Positions 1 through 6,624 of a stretch of DNA of 15,606 nucleotides are shown piece after piece. Made by a program: the position numbers and the translations under genes. Positions within the stretch are counted from its first letter, which is position 1. Each line of letters begins with the position of its first letter. Source of the stretch: JAZDEL01 sp043820655 (GTDB lineage: Archaea > Iainarchaeota > Iainarchaeia > Iainarchaeales > JAZDEL01); NCBI GenBank assembly GCA_043820655.1, contig JBDRDO010000029.1:1-15606 (forward strand), written 5' to 3'. Under the pieces are notes generated by a model. That model did no database searches and was not told the origin of the DNA. It saw only the letters and a program-made list of their open reading frames with translations.

Positions 1-1517
1 AGGTCAACAAGCAAATCCGCAAAGTTATGCTTTATCAGATAGCCCCAGCCTGTGCTTTCAATTTCATACGGCATGCCGTGCTGTGCAAATATGGGGGCGA
101 ATAAAAGCGCAAAAAACACCGCGGCAATTAAAGCGGAAACCGCAAGCGCCCTGCGCGGAATCTTTTCGCAAACAATAATTGCGGTAAGCGGAAACAGCAG
201 GAGAAAGGATGCCTGCGTGAATGCCGCAAGCGCAACAGTGCCGCCTATAATTAAGGGGTTCCTCCCGCGCATCAGCATTGCCGTTGCGGCAAACAGCAGT
301 GCAAAGCCAAGTATGTGCTTCGGGCTTATCATTAAATTCACAAATATGAACAGCGAGCTCACTATCAAAAGGTAGAATACCGCGCCCTGCCTTGTTGAAA
401 AATTACTGAACGAGCGGATGAAATAAAGCACCGCTAGAAATAACAGGGAATTCACAAGGAAGTAAACAAGCGCAAAGAGTGCGGTTCCCGAAAGTCCTGT
501 TACAAATGCAAGTGAGGAATTGAAAAGGAAGTAGCCCCATACAAAGGTAAGGCCCCTTCCCAAATAACTCAGCCCGTCCTGTGCGGGAACCTCGCCCGCA
601 TTAACAATCATTTCCGCCTGCCGTTCATAAAACACGTTCCAGTTCCCCGTGTGTGAGGGAGTAGTGAGCGGCAGAATTGCAAGGGCAACACCAAACACAA
701 GGAATAATATGAGCAGTTCCCTATTCTCCGCCCAGGCGTGCTTAACAGCGGAATCTCCAGTGTGCGGTCCCGTGCTCCGCCTTGCTTTGGAACCTGCCCT
801 GAACACATAATAAACAGGAACAAGCAGCAAGGCACACGCAAAATAAACCGAATAAAAGTTCAGCCCTATGCCGAGCATATCAAGTGCCCAGGGCACGGCA
901 ATGAACATGGCACAAATTGAAACCAGCGAAAGTAGCGCTGCCTCAAGCAGTGCAGTGCGGGAGAGGAATAGCCGCAGCAAAGCCCCGAAAAGAATTATGA
1001 ACAGGGCAACCCCAAAAAAAGGGCTGATTCCCGCAGGCCCTGTTTTTGTTTCAAAATTTTCCGCATTAAGTTCAATCCTTTCATGCTCCGCGCCATTAAT
1101 TACGTGGAAAAACAGCCCCCCGCTGTTAAGGGAGACCTCTATGATATTTTCCCCTTTGTTCAGCCCCTCCGCAGGGATGCAATACTCCCGCTTCCCGCTT
1201 GCCTCAATTTCCTCATCAGCAAAAATCCTTTTATTTGCGGAAACAACGACATGCTCCGTCCTCCCCGAACGCTCCTCAACAATATTGCGTATTTCCGAAT
1301 TTTCAGAGGCAAGTGCCAGCATAAGGCAAGCATCACTGCCCTCCTTTACGGAGGAATCATAATACTCAAAATACGCCTCGGCACTGGGCCTTTCCATGCC
1401 GAATTCATGCCAGTATGCCGAGCCCAGAATATTGAGCAGCATCAAAGCCGCGAATAACAGCACAAACAGCCTTTTTCCCGGTTCCATGCCTGTCAGCCCC
1501 ATTGGCAAATAACCCAT
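1..1517 (-). CDS. Multi-pass membrane protein, probable GT-C-type glycosyltransferase (3' end outside window)
   Basis: The reading frame is open from the start codon to the left edge (505 codons, no stop), so the C-terminus is missing. Seen: an N-terminal TM (about residues 11-30), then about 130 polar residues that look extracytoplasmic, then many hydrophobic segments. After the third or fourth TM there is a loop beginning SHTGNWNVFYERQAEMIVNAG and followed by VPAQDGLSYLGRG. This resembles the first large external loop of GT-C membrane glycosyltransferases (acidic/aromatic motif, then G-x-x-P-x-x-D), which transfer sugars from polyprenyl-phosphate donors. In-frame ATGs lie at 1517, 1502 and 1487; I chose 1517 because a TATA-like element is centred 26 bases upstream, which fits a leaderless mRNA. 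The GT-C-like gene at 2974-4365 shares the loop pattern, so a role in cell-surface glycosylation is plausible. The substrate is unknown, and a non-glycosyltransferase membrane protein is possible. Confidence 0.72.
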   Translation of the reverse strand, partial: MGYLPMGLTGMEPGKRLFVLLFAALMLLNILGSAYWHEFGMERPSAEAYFEYYDSSVKEGSDACLMLALASENSEIRNIVEERSGRTEHVVVSANKRIFADEEIEASGKREYCIPAEGLNKGENIIEVSLNSGGLFFHVINGAEHERIELNAENFETKTGPAGISPFFGVALFIILFGALLRLFLSRTALLEAALLSLVSICAMFIAVPWALDMLGIGLNFYSVYFACALLLVPVYYVFRAGSKARRSTGPHTGDSAVKHAWAENRELLILFLVFGVALAILPLTTPSHTGNWNVFYERQAEMIVNAGEVPAQDGLSYLGRGLTFVWGYFLFNSSLAFVTGLSGTALFALVYFLVNSLLFLAVLYFIRSFSNFSTRQGAVFYLLIVSSLFIFVNLMISPKHILGFALLFAATAMLMRGRNPLIIGGTVALAAFTQASFLLLFPLTAIIVCEKIPRRALAVSALIAAVFFALLFAPIFAQHGMPYEIESTGWGYLIKHNFADLLVD

Positions 1518-1538
1518 TAATAAATAGTTCTACCAACC

Positions 1539-1547
1539 ATTTTATAG
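1539..1547. promoter_or_regulatory. TATA element apparently shared by two divergent leaderless genes
   Basis: The sequence attttatag reads CTATAAAAT on the minus strand and TTTTATAG on the plus strand. Its centre lies about 26 bases from the ATG at 1517 (minus) and about 23-27 bases from the ATG at 1566 (plus). Both distances fit archaeal TBP spacing with transcription starting at or next to the start codon. No Shine-Dalgarno sequence is seen for either gene. Confidence 0.5.
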
Positions 1548-1565
1548 ATTTTCTCAGGTGCATGC

Positions 1566-2966
1566 ATGGATGCCTCGGTAAAGCATATGGCGGTTCTTGC
1601 GGCTTCCGCCGCGCTTTTCCTTGCCACTGTTTTCCTGCCCGAAGCCGGGGCTTTTGCCGACGGAATTTCACGCTTCCTTTTTGAGGGCACTGCCTACGGC
1701 AGGTTTTTGCTCTTCCTTGGCTGGATTTTCCTGCTTTTCGGGCTTTCCCTTCTTGTGCGCAGGTTTGATATAAATGTCCCAAAAATTAAGCATGCAATCC
1801 CCATTGCGCTTGCACTTTTGCTAATCTGCTGGGGGTTGCAGGTTCATTTCCAGAGTGAAGCAACAGCAACAGCGGACTTCCCTTTTGATGCCACTGTTGC
1901 CGTATTCAGCGCAGGCAATGGAAATGCAGGCTGGGAGGCAAGCCAGCTCCAGCACATTCATATCACAAAAGGCCTGCTTTATCCCGTGCTTTCTCTCCTG
2001 CCTATGGGTGGGTTTGACACAGGGGAGCAGATGCACGCCCTTGCCCCTGCCGAAATTGGAATGGTTTTCCTTGTGCTTGCCGCTGTTATGGCACTGCTCA
2101 TGTTCATTGCATTTTTGGACACGCCCAACTTCCCGAAAAAATTCCTGCTTGCGTTCTTCTCCTTCTGTGCGCTGGTTTCCGTGTTTGACGGCGGGCCATT
2201 TACAATTGTCGGCAGGATTGCATTCGCGCTCGGCATTGCATATCTTGCCTATCCTTCCGGCCTAAAAGGCTGGCAGTTTTTCGCGGCGCCGTTCCTCGCG
2301 CTCGCCGGCCTATTGTATACGTGCAGTTTCTTTATGCAGAGCAGTGCCTTTATGTTTGCGGCCTATGAGGCGCTTGCAATCGCGCTTCTGCTCTCGCTTG
2401 CACTTGTTTTCAGGTCGGAACGCGTTCCTGCGAAGGCAGCCTGGCTCGGTGTCTTTGCGGTTGTGCTCCTGTACAGCCACAGTTATTTCCTTGATTTTGG
2501 ATATGGCGCCGTACTTCCCGCGGGCGAACCTGCAAAAATTATGGTTTACGGCCTGCCTGAATCTGCGGATGCTACGCAGCTAAGCGCGGTCTTTGCGCAG
2601 TTCGGCGCGGTTGAAAACCTTGAGCACTACAATTATCTTGCATTTGCAACCCTCACTCCCGCAAAGGCGCTGCGCACGCATGAACTTGAGCAAAAGCTGA
2701 ATGCGCAACTTAAGCCCGATTCATACCTGCATGTTGTTAAAAGCTGGCAGGGCAATTCCGGCGTTCTGCGCAGTGAACAAAACCTTGAGCCCCTGTTGAG
2801 CATTAATTCCGCTTACGTCCAGTTCCGCCGCGAGGAGTTTGAAGGCGAGCAGGAGATTGTTGCGGAGGGCATGTTCCCACATCCTTATCTTTCGCTCTTT
2901 GCGCTGAACCATTTGCACTATGTGGAAGGGATAGATGCACCCGTGGTTTTCAGCAGGCTGAAATAG
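1566..2966 (+). CDS. Multi-pass membrane protein with C-terminal RRM-like extramembrane domain
   Basis: 466 residues; family not recognised. Hydrophobic segments lie near residues 8-25, 42-63, 76-92, 162-184, 192-207, 212-228, 234-256, 262-283 and 292-310. A polar loop of about 65 residues separates the third and fourth segments. From about residue 322 the protein is soluble to the end. Residues 324-395 follow a beta-alpha-beta pattern that reads like a short RRM or ferredoxin-like domain: KIMVYGLP, then a helix with LSAVFAQFGAV, then a strand YNYLAFATL, then a second helix. No catalytic motif is visible. The start at 1566 sits about 23-27 bases from a TATA-like element, suggesting a leaderless mRNA. 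The gene converges on the GT-C-like gene at 2974 with 7 bases between the stops. Being surrounded by membrane glycosyltransferase-like genes suggests a cell-envelope role, but that is inference from context only. Confidence 0.75.
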   Translation: MDASVKHMAVLAASAALFLATVFLPEAGAFADGISRFLFEGTAYGRFLLFLGWIFLLFGLSLLVRRFDINVPKIKHAIPIALALLLICWGLQVHFQSEATATADFPFDATVAVFSAGNGNAGWEASQLQHIHITKGLLYPVLSLLPMGGFDTGEQMHALAPAEIGMVFLVLAAVMALLMFIAFLDTPNFPKKFLLAFFSFCALVSVFDGGPFTIVGRIAFALGIAYLAYPSGLKGWQFFAAPFLALAGLLYTCSFFMQSSAFMFAAYEALAIALLLSLALVFRSERVPAKAAWLGVFAVVLLYSHSYFLDFGYGAVLPAGEPAKIMVYGLPESADATQLSAVFAQFGAVENLEHYNYLAFATLTPAKALRTHELEQKLNAQLKPDSYLHVVKSWQGNSGVLRSEQNLEPLLSINSAYVQFRREEFEGEQEIVAEGMFPHPYLSLFALNHLHYVEGIDAPVVFSRLK

Positions 2967-2973
2967 TTTCAGC

Positions 2974-4365
2974 CTAATTTGCAGGCGAGTGCCACTTTAC
3001 AGTTCCATTATCATACAGCAGGTTCCACTCCCTGCTGTTGAATTCATCGCCGGAACAATGCATAACATCCCGTATATATGGTGTGAAAGCAACAAAATCA
3101 GGGTAATAGCGCGCAACATTAACGCGGTTCGCAAGGCACTGCTCATAAAAGCCGTGTGTTTTAACAGCGCGCTCCCCCGCGCCCGGCACCTGCTCCATGA
3201 ACGGCCCTATTACAATGTGTTTTTCAGTGTAGAGCGGCACTGCATATGAAAGCATGTAATCGGCGAGCACGTTTTCACCCTGTATTTTATTCAATGCACG
3301 CACCGCGGAAAGGTTCTGTTCTGAAAAATAACTCTCCTGCTGAATCCATGTGAAATTCGGCAAAAGCAAAACAAGCACAAATAGGGCAAATAGCCCAATC
3401 GACCAGTTCGCACCCGCGTTTTCCTTCGTCCATTGCAAAAGCGTTGCGCACAAAAATGCAACGGGGAAAAACAGATACGCAAGTTCCCGGAAGCCGAAAT
3501 TTGTTGCGCCGAATGCAAGCGCAAACAGCATGCCGAAAATGAAAATTAAATTCAGCATATGCTTCGGCTTCTTCCACAGCAGCGCCAGTGCGGGCACGAG
3601 TGCAATAACCCACAGCCACGAGAACATTCCGATTAAATCAACAACATCAACCCAGGGGTTTGCCCCGCCGCCCATGTTAAGTGCAGCAAGCCGCGGGAAA
3701 ATCCAATACGCGCCGAACACAATCGCAGGCAAAAACGCAAGCGCAGTTTTCCGCATCAGCGCCAGCCTTTCCCTTTGTTCATCTGTTTCCCAAGTACGCA
3801 GGAAAAGCAGGTATGCAATCACCGCGAGGAAAATCAAAGTGAAGGTTCCAAAAGAACGCAGGTGTGTGAGCATAAGCAGGGGCATCAAAACCGCAATCGC
3901 AAGGAAGTTCTTTTTGTGCAAATAATAAAGGAGCATTATGAATATTGCCAACCCTATACTCTCTGGAATTATCGCAGCAGTTCTTTTGAAAACCCAAGGG
4001 AGCAGGGCTGTTAGCACCGCCGCCATCAGTGCAAAATTTCTGTCCAGGAAATTGTGTGAAAATTTGTAGGTGTAGGTAAAAATAATTGCAAGCACAACAA
4101 ACGAAAGCAGGCGCCAAAGTAATGCAACATCAAGCCCTGTCGTTATTCCCGCAGCCGCGCTGAAAATGTCAAACAAGGGGGGATACACATAAGGCAGTTC
4201 AGTTCCGTAAATTTCAAAGCTTGCGGGAAAATTTCCAGTTTCAGTTATTTCCCCCGCAATCCGCGCTCGCTCAAACTGGTCGCTTACCGAAAGCGCGGGC
4301 TTTGTGTATTGTGCAAGTGCGATAAGTATGACAAGAATTAGGAATGCTACAACAAATTTACGCAT
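2974..4365 (-). CDS. GT-C-fold membrane glycosyltransferase-like protein (dolichyl-phosphate mannosyltransferase/STT3-like)
   Basis: 463 residues. An N-terminal TM (residues 4-21) is followed by an external loop SVSDQFERARIAGEITETG and then ELPYVYPPLFDIFSA. This is the classic GT-C arrangement: an acidic residue pair in the first external loop, a G-x-x-P turn, and an aromatic Y-x-Y-P-P segment before the next TM. About ten further TM segments follow, then a C-terminal soluble domain of about 110 residues (from about 350). Members of this superfamily transfer sugars from polyprenyl-phosphate carriers on the outer face of the membrane to proteins or lipids; specificity cannot be read here. The start at 4365 is supported by a TATA-like TTTTAATAA about 25 bases upstream, inside the 3' end of the neighbouring endonuclease gene, which overlaps this gene by 8 bases. 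No SD is seen, so leaderless expression from its own promoter is likely. Confidence 0.72.
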   Translation of the reverse strand: MRKFVVAFLILVILIALAQYTKPALSVSDQFERARIAGEITETGNFPASFEIYGTELPYVYPPLFDIFSAAAGITTGLDVALLWRLLSFVVLAIIFTYTYKFSHNFLDRNFALMAAVLTALLPWVFKRTAAIIPESIGLAIFIMLLYYLHKKNFLAIAVLMPLLMLTHLRSFGTFTLIFLAVIAYLLFLRTWETDEQRERLALMRKTALAFLPAIVFGAYWIFPRLAALNMGGGANPWVDVVDLIGMFSWLWVIALVPALALLWKKPKHMLNLIFIFGMLFALAFGATNFGFRELAYLFFPVAFLCATLLQWTKENAGANWSIGLFALFVLVLLLPNFTWIQQESYFSEQNLSAVRALNKIQGENVLADYMLSYAVPLYTEKHIVIGPFMEQVPGAGERAVKTHGFYEQCLANRVNVARYYPDFVAFTPYIRDVMHCSGDEFNSREWNLLYDNGTVKWHSPAN

Positions 4366-5443
4366 TAATATGGTTTGCCTGAAGGTTATTAAAAGAATTC
4401 CGCGGGATGCAATATGGCATATTTAGGTTGTTGTATTTTGCATAGTATTTCAAGGTTTCGTGCTTTTTCAGCAGGTTTCCTCGAAGGTATTCCCTGAACC
4501 TAATGATGTGTCTCAAATTTGAACTCCCCACTCTTTTGAAATAGCCTTCTATAGCCGATGTGTTTTTTGTTCCAATTTGATAAGCATTTCTGAACGTGAA
4601 TAACTTTATTTTTTGGTTCAATTCTTCCAGCTGGTTAATGATGGCTTTGTTGTGCGAGTCGAATCTAATGGAAATTGTAGTATTGTCCTTCGATACGCTT
4701 CCGTCGGTATCCACGAGCCCACGTATGCATGCAAGAAGTAACTTTTCGTTTTCGGCTATCTCTTTTGGAATCGTGGTTTTATTTTTTATTTTGTCTCCGA
4801 ATTTTATGCCGAGTTTATTGTTAAAATAGTTGCAAAGGCTTTTGGAACTTACTTCCAGATAGCACAGGTTTCTCCCTGCAGGAATTCTAATCTTGCCGGA
4901 CAGATTAAAGTTTCTTTCAATCAATTGCTGAAGATATTCACAGTATTTAATATCGTACCGCACATCTCCGAAAAACCGCACAAAGTGGGTAGTTATTGTG
5001 CCATCTCCAAGATAAGCGCCTGCCAATTCGGCGATTTCTTCATTAATCTCTGCAGTTATTTCATTTTCGTTTGCCCATTTTTTTGCCGAGTTTTTTCCGC
5101 CCTTTGCCCTTCGTTCTAATAGTTCCGCCCGACTATATTTCCTAAGTAGGCTTGTGGCCCCCTTCTTTCCAGCATCACTCTGCCACCAGTTCTTCTTTAT
5201 TATTTTGAAATTAAAATCAGAAATCTGTACCTTTCCATAATCTGTCAGAAACAGGAAAAGACCACGTGGCAAAGTTTGTGTTTCCTGAAAATAATCTTTG
5301 AATGTTGAGTATTTTGTGTTTATCTTCTCTGCATTCGCTTTGCAGAATGCGCTGAGAGAGTTTTTCCCTATGGCTTTTTTGATAAATGACCTCTGTTCCC
5401 CTTCTGCGAACTTAACTCTCATTTGAGAACTGCCCATGTACAT
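4358..5443 (-). CDS. Stand-alone LAGLIDADG (DOD-type) homing endonuclease-like protein
   Basis: About 361 residues from the ATG at 5443. An upstream in-frame GTG at 5479 and ATGs at 5437 and 5422 are alternatives; no SD marks any of them. Domains (numbered from 5443): an N-terminal region of about 10-75 with basic helices that look DNA-binding (helix-turn-helix-like); a basic linker of about 90-125 rich in Lys/Gly; then two LAGLIDADG motifs, LAGAYLGDGTI (about 140-150) and ACIRGLVDTDGSV (about 238-250). The acidic residues D147 and D247 are the expected metal ligands. Two motifs in one chain predict a monomeric double-strand endonuclease, and both catalytic Asp are present, so it may be active. 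There is no intein or host-protein sequence around it. It starts 71 bases downstream of an intron-containing tRNA-Val gene and its end overlaps the GT-C gene by 8 bases. The coding sequence is visibly more AT-rich than its neighbours, which suggests recent acquisition. Confidence 0.87.
   Translation of the reverse strand: MYMGSSQMRVKFAEGEQRSFIKKAIGKNSLSAFCKANAEKINTKYSTFKDYFQETQTLPRGLFLFLTDYGKVQISDFNFKIIKKNWWQSDAGKKGATSLLRKYSRAELLERRAKGGKNSAKKWANENEITAEINEEIAELAGAYLGDGTITTHFVRFFGDVRYDIKYCEYLQQLIERNFNLSGKIRIPAGRNLCYLEVSSKSLCNYFNNKLGIKFGDKIKNKTTIPKEIAENEKLLLACIRGLVDTDGSVSKDNTTISIRFDSHNKAIINQLEELNQKIKLFTFRNAYQIGTKNTSAIEGYFKRVGSSNLRHIIRFREYLRGNLLKKHETLKYYAKYNNLNMPYCIPRNSFNNLQANHINA
4386..4394 (-). 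promoter_or_regulatory. TATA-like element of the GT-C gene, inside the LAGLIDADG reading frame
   Basis: Minus-strand TTTTAATAA, centred about 25 bases upstream of the ATG at 4365, which predicts a leaderless transcript. The element lies within the last codons of the upstream endonuclease gene. Confidence 0.45.
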
Positions 5444-5514
5444 ATTACTTTGTTTTGATATTACTACTTTTCGGGACACGTCATTTCCGGTGCGAAAAAA
5501 GAGATAAGGGGCAG

Positions 5515-5620
5515 TGGGCCGAGGCGGGATCGAACCGCCGACCTCTGCCTTGTGAAGGCAGCGTCATTGATGGGCAACGGAATTGAAGCCTCCTGATGCT
5601 AGCCACTAGACCACCGGCCC
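5515..5620 (-). tRNA. tRNA-Val (anticodon CAC) with probable 33-nt D-loop intron
   Basis: Read on the minus strand. Acceptor GGGCCGG (5620-5614) pairs with TCGGCCC (5522-5516), with one G-U pair. The T-arm is GGCGG-TTCGATC-CCGCC. The anticodon arm is CTGCC-TTCACAA-GGCAG, with CAC at positions 34-36, giving Val. The discriminator is A at 5515 and CCA is not encoded. The D-arm starts GTC-TAGTGGCTA but is interrupted before TGAC. Removing 33 nt (5599-5567) leaves a 73-nt tRNA with a normal GTC/GAC D-stem. A TATA-like CCCTTAAAAACCC lies about 26 bases upstream of the 5' end. Confidence 0.88.
5567..5599 (-). other. Probable noncanonical tRNA intron (D-loop, between nucleotides 21 and 22)
   Basis: This 33-nt insert lies between A21 and U22 of tRNA-Val(CAC). 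The boundary can slide by one base without changing the mature sequence. The junctions can base-pair: UAGCAUCA across the 5' junction with UGACGCUG at the 3' junction, 7 of 8 pairs with one A-C mismatch. I could not draw a clean bulge-helix-bulge with two 3-nt bulges. A CATCA direct repeat sits near both ends. The usual archaeal intron site is 37/38, so this position is atypical. Confidence 0.6.
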
Positions 5621-5642
5621 CTGTAGATGAATTGGTGAAATG

Positions 5643-5653
5643 GGTTTTTAAGG
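5643..5653 (-). promoter_or_regulatory. TATA element of tRNA-Val
   Basis: Minus-strand TTAAAAA core within CCCTTAAAAACCC, centred about 26-28 bases upstream of the tRNA 5' end at 5620. Confidence 0.5.
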
Positions 5654-5678
5654 GTTTTTGGTGAATTTGCAGAAGCTC

Positions 5679-6392
5679 TTATTTTACCGCAATTATTGCC
5701 CTGTCGCAGGGCATCTCCTTGCAGGGCTGATGCACCTCAACATCATTGAACCCGGCGGCAAGGAGCTTCCCCTTCCAAAATTCAGGTGTTGCATGAAACT
5801 CGCGTTCCTCTCTCAGGCAGTAGGGGATGTGCTCAACCTCAAAAATCGCCCTTTCAAAGCCGACATGTTCCATGTAATAGGCTGCCCTATGGTTGAAGAT
5901 TTCAAGAACATCCTTTGCCCGTTCAGGGTCGTCAACATCACCCATTTTGTTTATGAAAACATCGCCGTAAATTAAGGTGCCGTTATCCGTAAGTGCCCTG
6001 TATGCCTGCCTGCAAAACTGTTCCTTTTCTTCATGTGTTAAGTGGTGCAGGGCATAATTTGAAACTATGCAGTCAAACTCCGCATCTGCATCAAGGTCCT
6101 GAATTCTTTTGTTCTCAATTTCAACAAACCCAAATCGCGAGAGTTTTTTCCTTGCCTTCTCAATCATTTCCTCAGTATTGTCAATCCCCACATATTTCTC
6201 GGGCGTATGCTTTCCAAGAATCGCCTCCGCAAGGTTTCCCGTGCCTGTTCCCGCATCCAAAATCCGGGCAGGCTTCAGTTCCGCCGCGCGCTGCGCAATG
6301 AACCCGACAAGTGCCATGTACGCGGGGTCTTTTTTGAACCAGGCGTCATAATTTTTAAAAACCCTGCCGAATAGTTTTTCAGTGGATTCCAT
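5679..6392 (-). CDS. Class I SAM-dependent methyltransferase
   Basis: 237 residues from the ATG at 6392. The frame stays open upstream to 6566, but that extension would translate tRNA-Leu, so I reject it. Seen: motif I RILDAGTGTGNLAEA at about residues 43-57 (the glycine-rich SAM-binding loop), an acidic residue ending the second strand in VGIDNTEEMIEKA, motif IV FDCIVSNYALHHL, and a post-motif strand GTLIYGDVF. This is the Methyltransf_11/25-type Rossmann fold used for many small-molecule, tRNA and quinone substrates. The N-terminal 35 residues (ESTEKLFGRVFKNYDAWF) resemble the YD-x-W/F lead-in of ubiquinone/menaquinone-type and related small-molecule methyltransferases. The substrate cannot be assigned. 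It lies between two tRNA genes on the same strand, 58 bases upstream of tRNA-Val, and is preceded by two strong hairpins. That position may hint at tRNA modification, but weakly. Confidence 0.85.
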   Translation of the reverse strand: MESTEKLFGRVFKNYDAWFKKDPAYMALVGFIAQRAAELKPARILDAGTGTGNLAEAILGKHTPEKYVGIDNTEEMIEKARKKLSRFGFVEIENKRIQDLDADAEFDCIVSNYALHHLTHEEKEQFCRQAYRALTDNGTLIYGDVFINKMGDVDDPERAKDVLEIFNHRAAYYMEHVGFERAIFEVEHIPYCLREEREFHATPEFWKGKLLAAGFNDVEVHQPCKEMPCDRAIIAVK

Positions 6393-6410
6393 ACTTTTCA
6401 CGCCCGATCT

Positions 6411-6428
6411 GTTCGCCCGCAGGCGAAC
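6411..6428. repeat. Perfect inverted repeat (7-bp stem, tetraloop)
   Basis: GTTCGCC-CGCA-GGCGAAC, 18 bases just upstream of the methyltransferase start at 6392. It would fold on either strand. It could act in the leader of the methyltransferase mRNA or be part of tRNA-Leu 3' processing. Confidence 0.6.
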
Positions 6429-6440
6429 TATTTCTTTTGC

Positions 6441-6467
6441 CGCCTTTTCTTTTTTAAAGAAAAGGCG
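6441..6467. repeat. Perfect inverted repeat (12-bp stem, 3-base loop)
   Basis: CGCCTTTTCTTT-TTT-AAAGAAAAGGCG, 27 bases, starting 4 bases downstream of the 3' end of tRNA-Leu. The stem itself contains T and A runs on both strands, so it could terminate or protect the tRNA-Leu transcript. No long free U-tract follows. Confidence 0.65.
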
Positions 6468-6470
6468 AGT

Positions 6471-6554
6471 TGCAGGGAGCAGGATTCGAACCTGCGAAGG
6501 CACTAAGCCACAGGGTTCTAAGCCCTGCCTCGTAGACCGCTTGAGTATCCCTGC
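6471..6554 (-). tRNA. tRNA-Leu (anticodon UAG)
   Basis: 84 nt on the minus strand. Acceptor GCAGGGA pairs with TCCCTGC, discriminator A at 6471, no encoded CCA. The anticodon arm is CAGGG-CTTAGAA-CCCTG, with UAG at positions 34-36. A long variable arm (about TGGCTTAGTGCC) marks a class II tRNA, as expected for Leu. The T-arm is GCAGG-TTCGAAT-CCTGC. The D-region ACTCAAGCGGTCTACGAGG is normal and no intron is present. Confidence 0.95.
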
Positions 6555-6580
6555 ATTTTCTGCCAATGTGCAATAAGAAC

Positions 6581-6595
6581 TAGTGCCCGCGGGTA
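6581..6595. repeat. 15-bp exact repeat, copy 1
   Basis: TAGTGCCCGCGGGTA, identical to 11161-11175. It contains the 8-base palindrome CCCGCGGG. Here it overlaps the tRNA-Leu promoter region. Confidence 0.5.
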
Positions 6596-6601
6596 TTTAA
6601 G
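6591..6601 (-). promoter_or_regulatory. TATA element of tRNA-Leu
   Basis: Minus-strand CTTAAATACCC, about 40 bases upstream of the mature tRNA 5' end, predicting a 5' leader of roughly 15-17 nt. It partly overlaps a 15-base sequence (6581-6595) that recurs at 11161. Confidence 0.45.
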
Positions 6602-6624
6602 TTTTTTCTTTCCCGCATTTCCCG

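Noticed and set aside
52..1457. Several plus-strand open frames over 1-1500 (including one of 164 codons at 868-1362).
   Set aside because: They are shadows of the single minus-strand membrane-protein frame that is open from 1517 to the left edge; their composition is Ser/Pro/Cys-rich with no domain.
1405..1782. Minus-strand open frame of 125 codons across the divergent promoter.
   Set aside because: It overlaps both divergent genes in other frames, is very Lys/Arg/Gln-rich, and has no recognisable domain or start signal.
3350..3925. Plus-strand open frame of 191 codons inside the GT-C gene.
   Set aside because: It lies antisense within a clear membrane-protein gene and shows no family features.
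4358..5443. Possible intein or split host gene around the LAGLIDADG domain.
   Set aside because: No intein splice-block motifs or host-protein fragments flank the domain; both neighbours are complete separate genes.
5444..5479. GTG start at 5479 for the endonuclease gene.
   Set aside because: It is possible but has no SD or clear TATA spacing; the ATG at 5443 was preferred. The choice stays uncertain.
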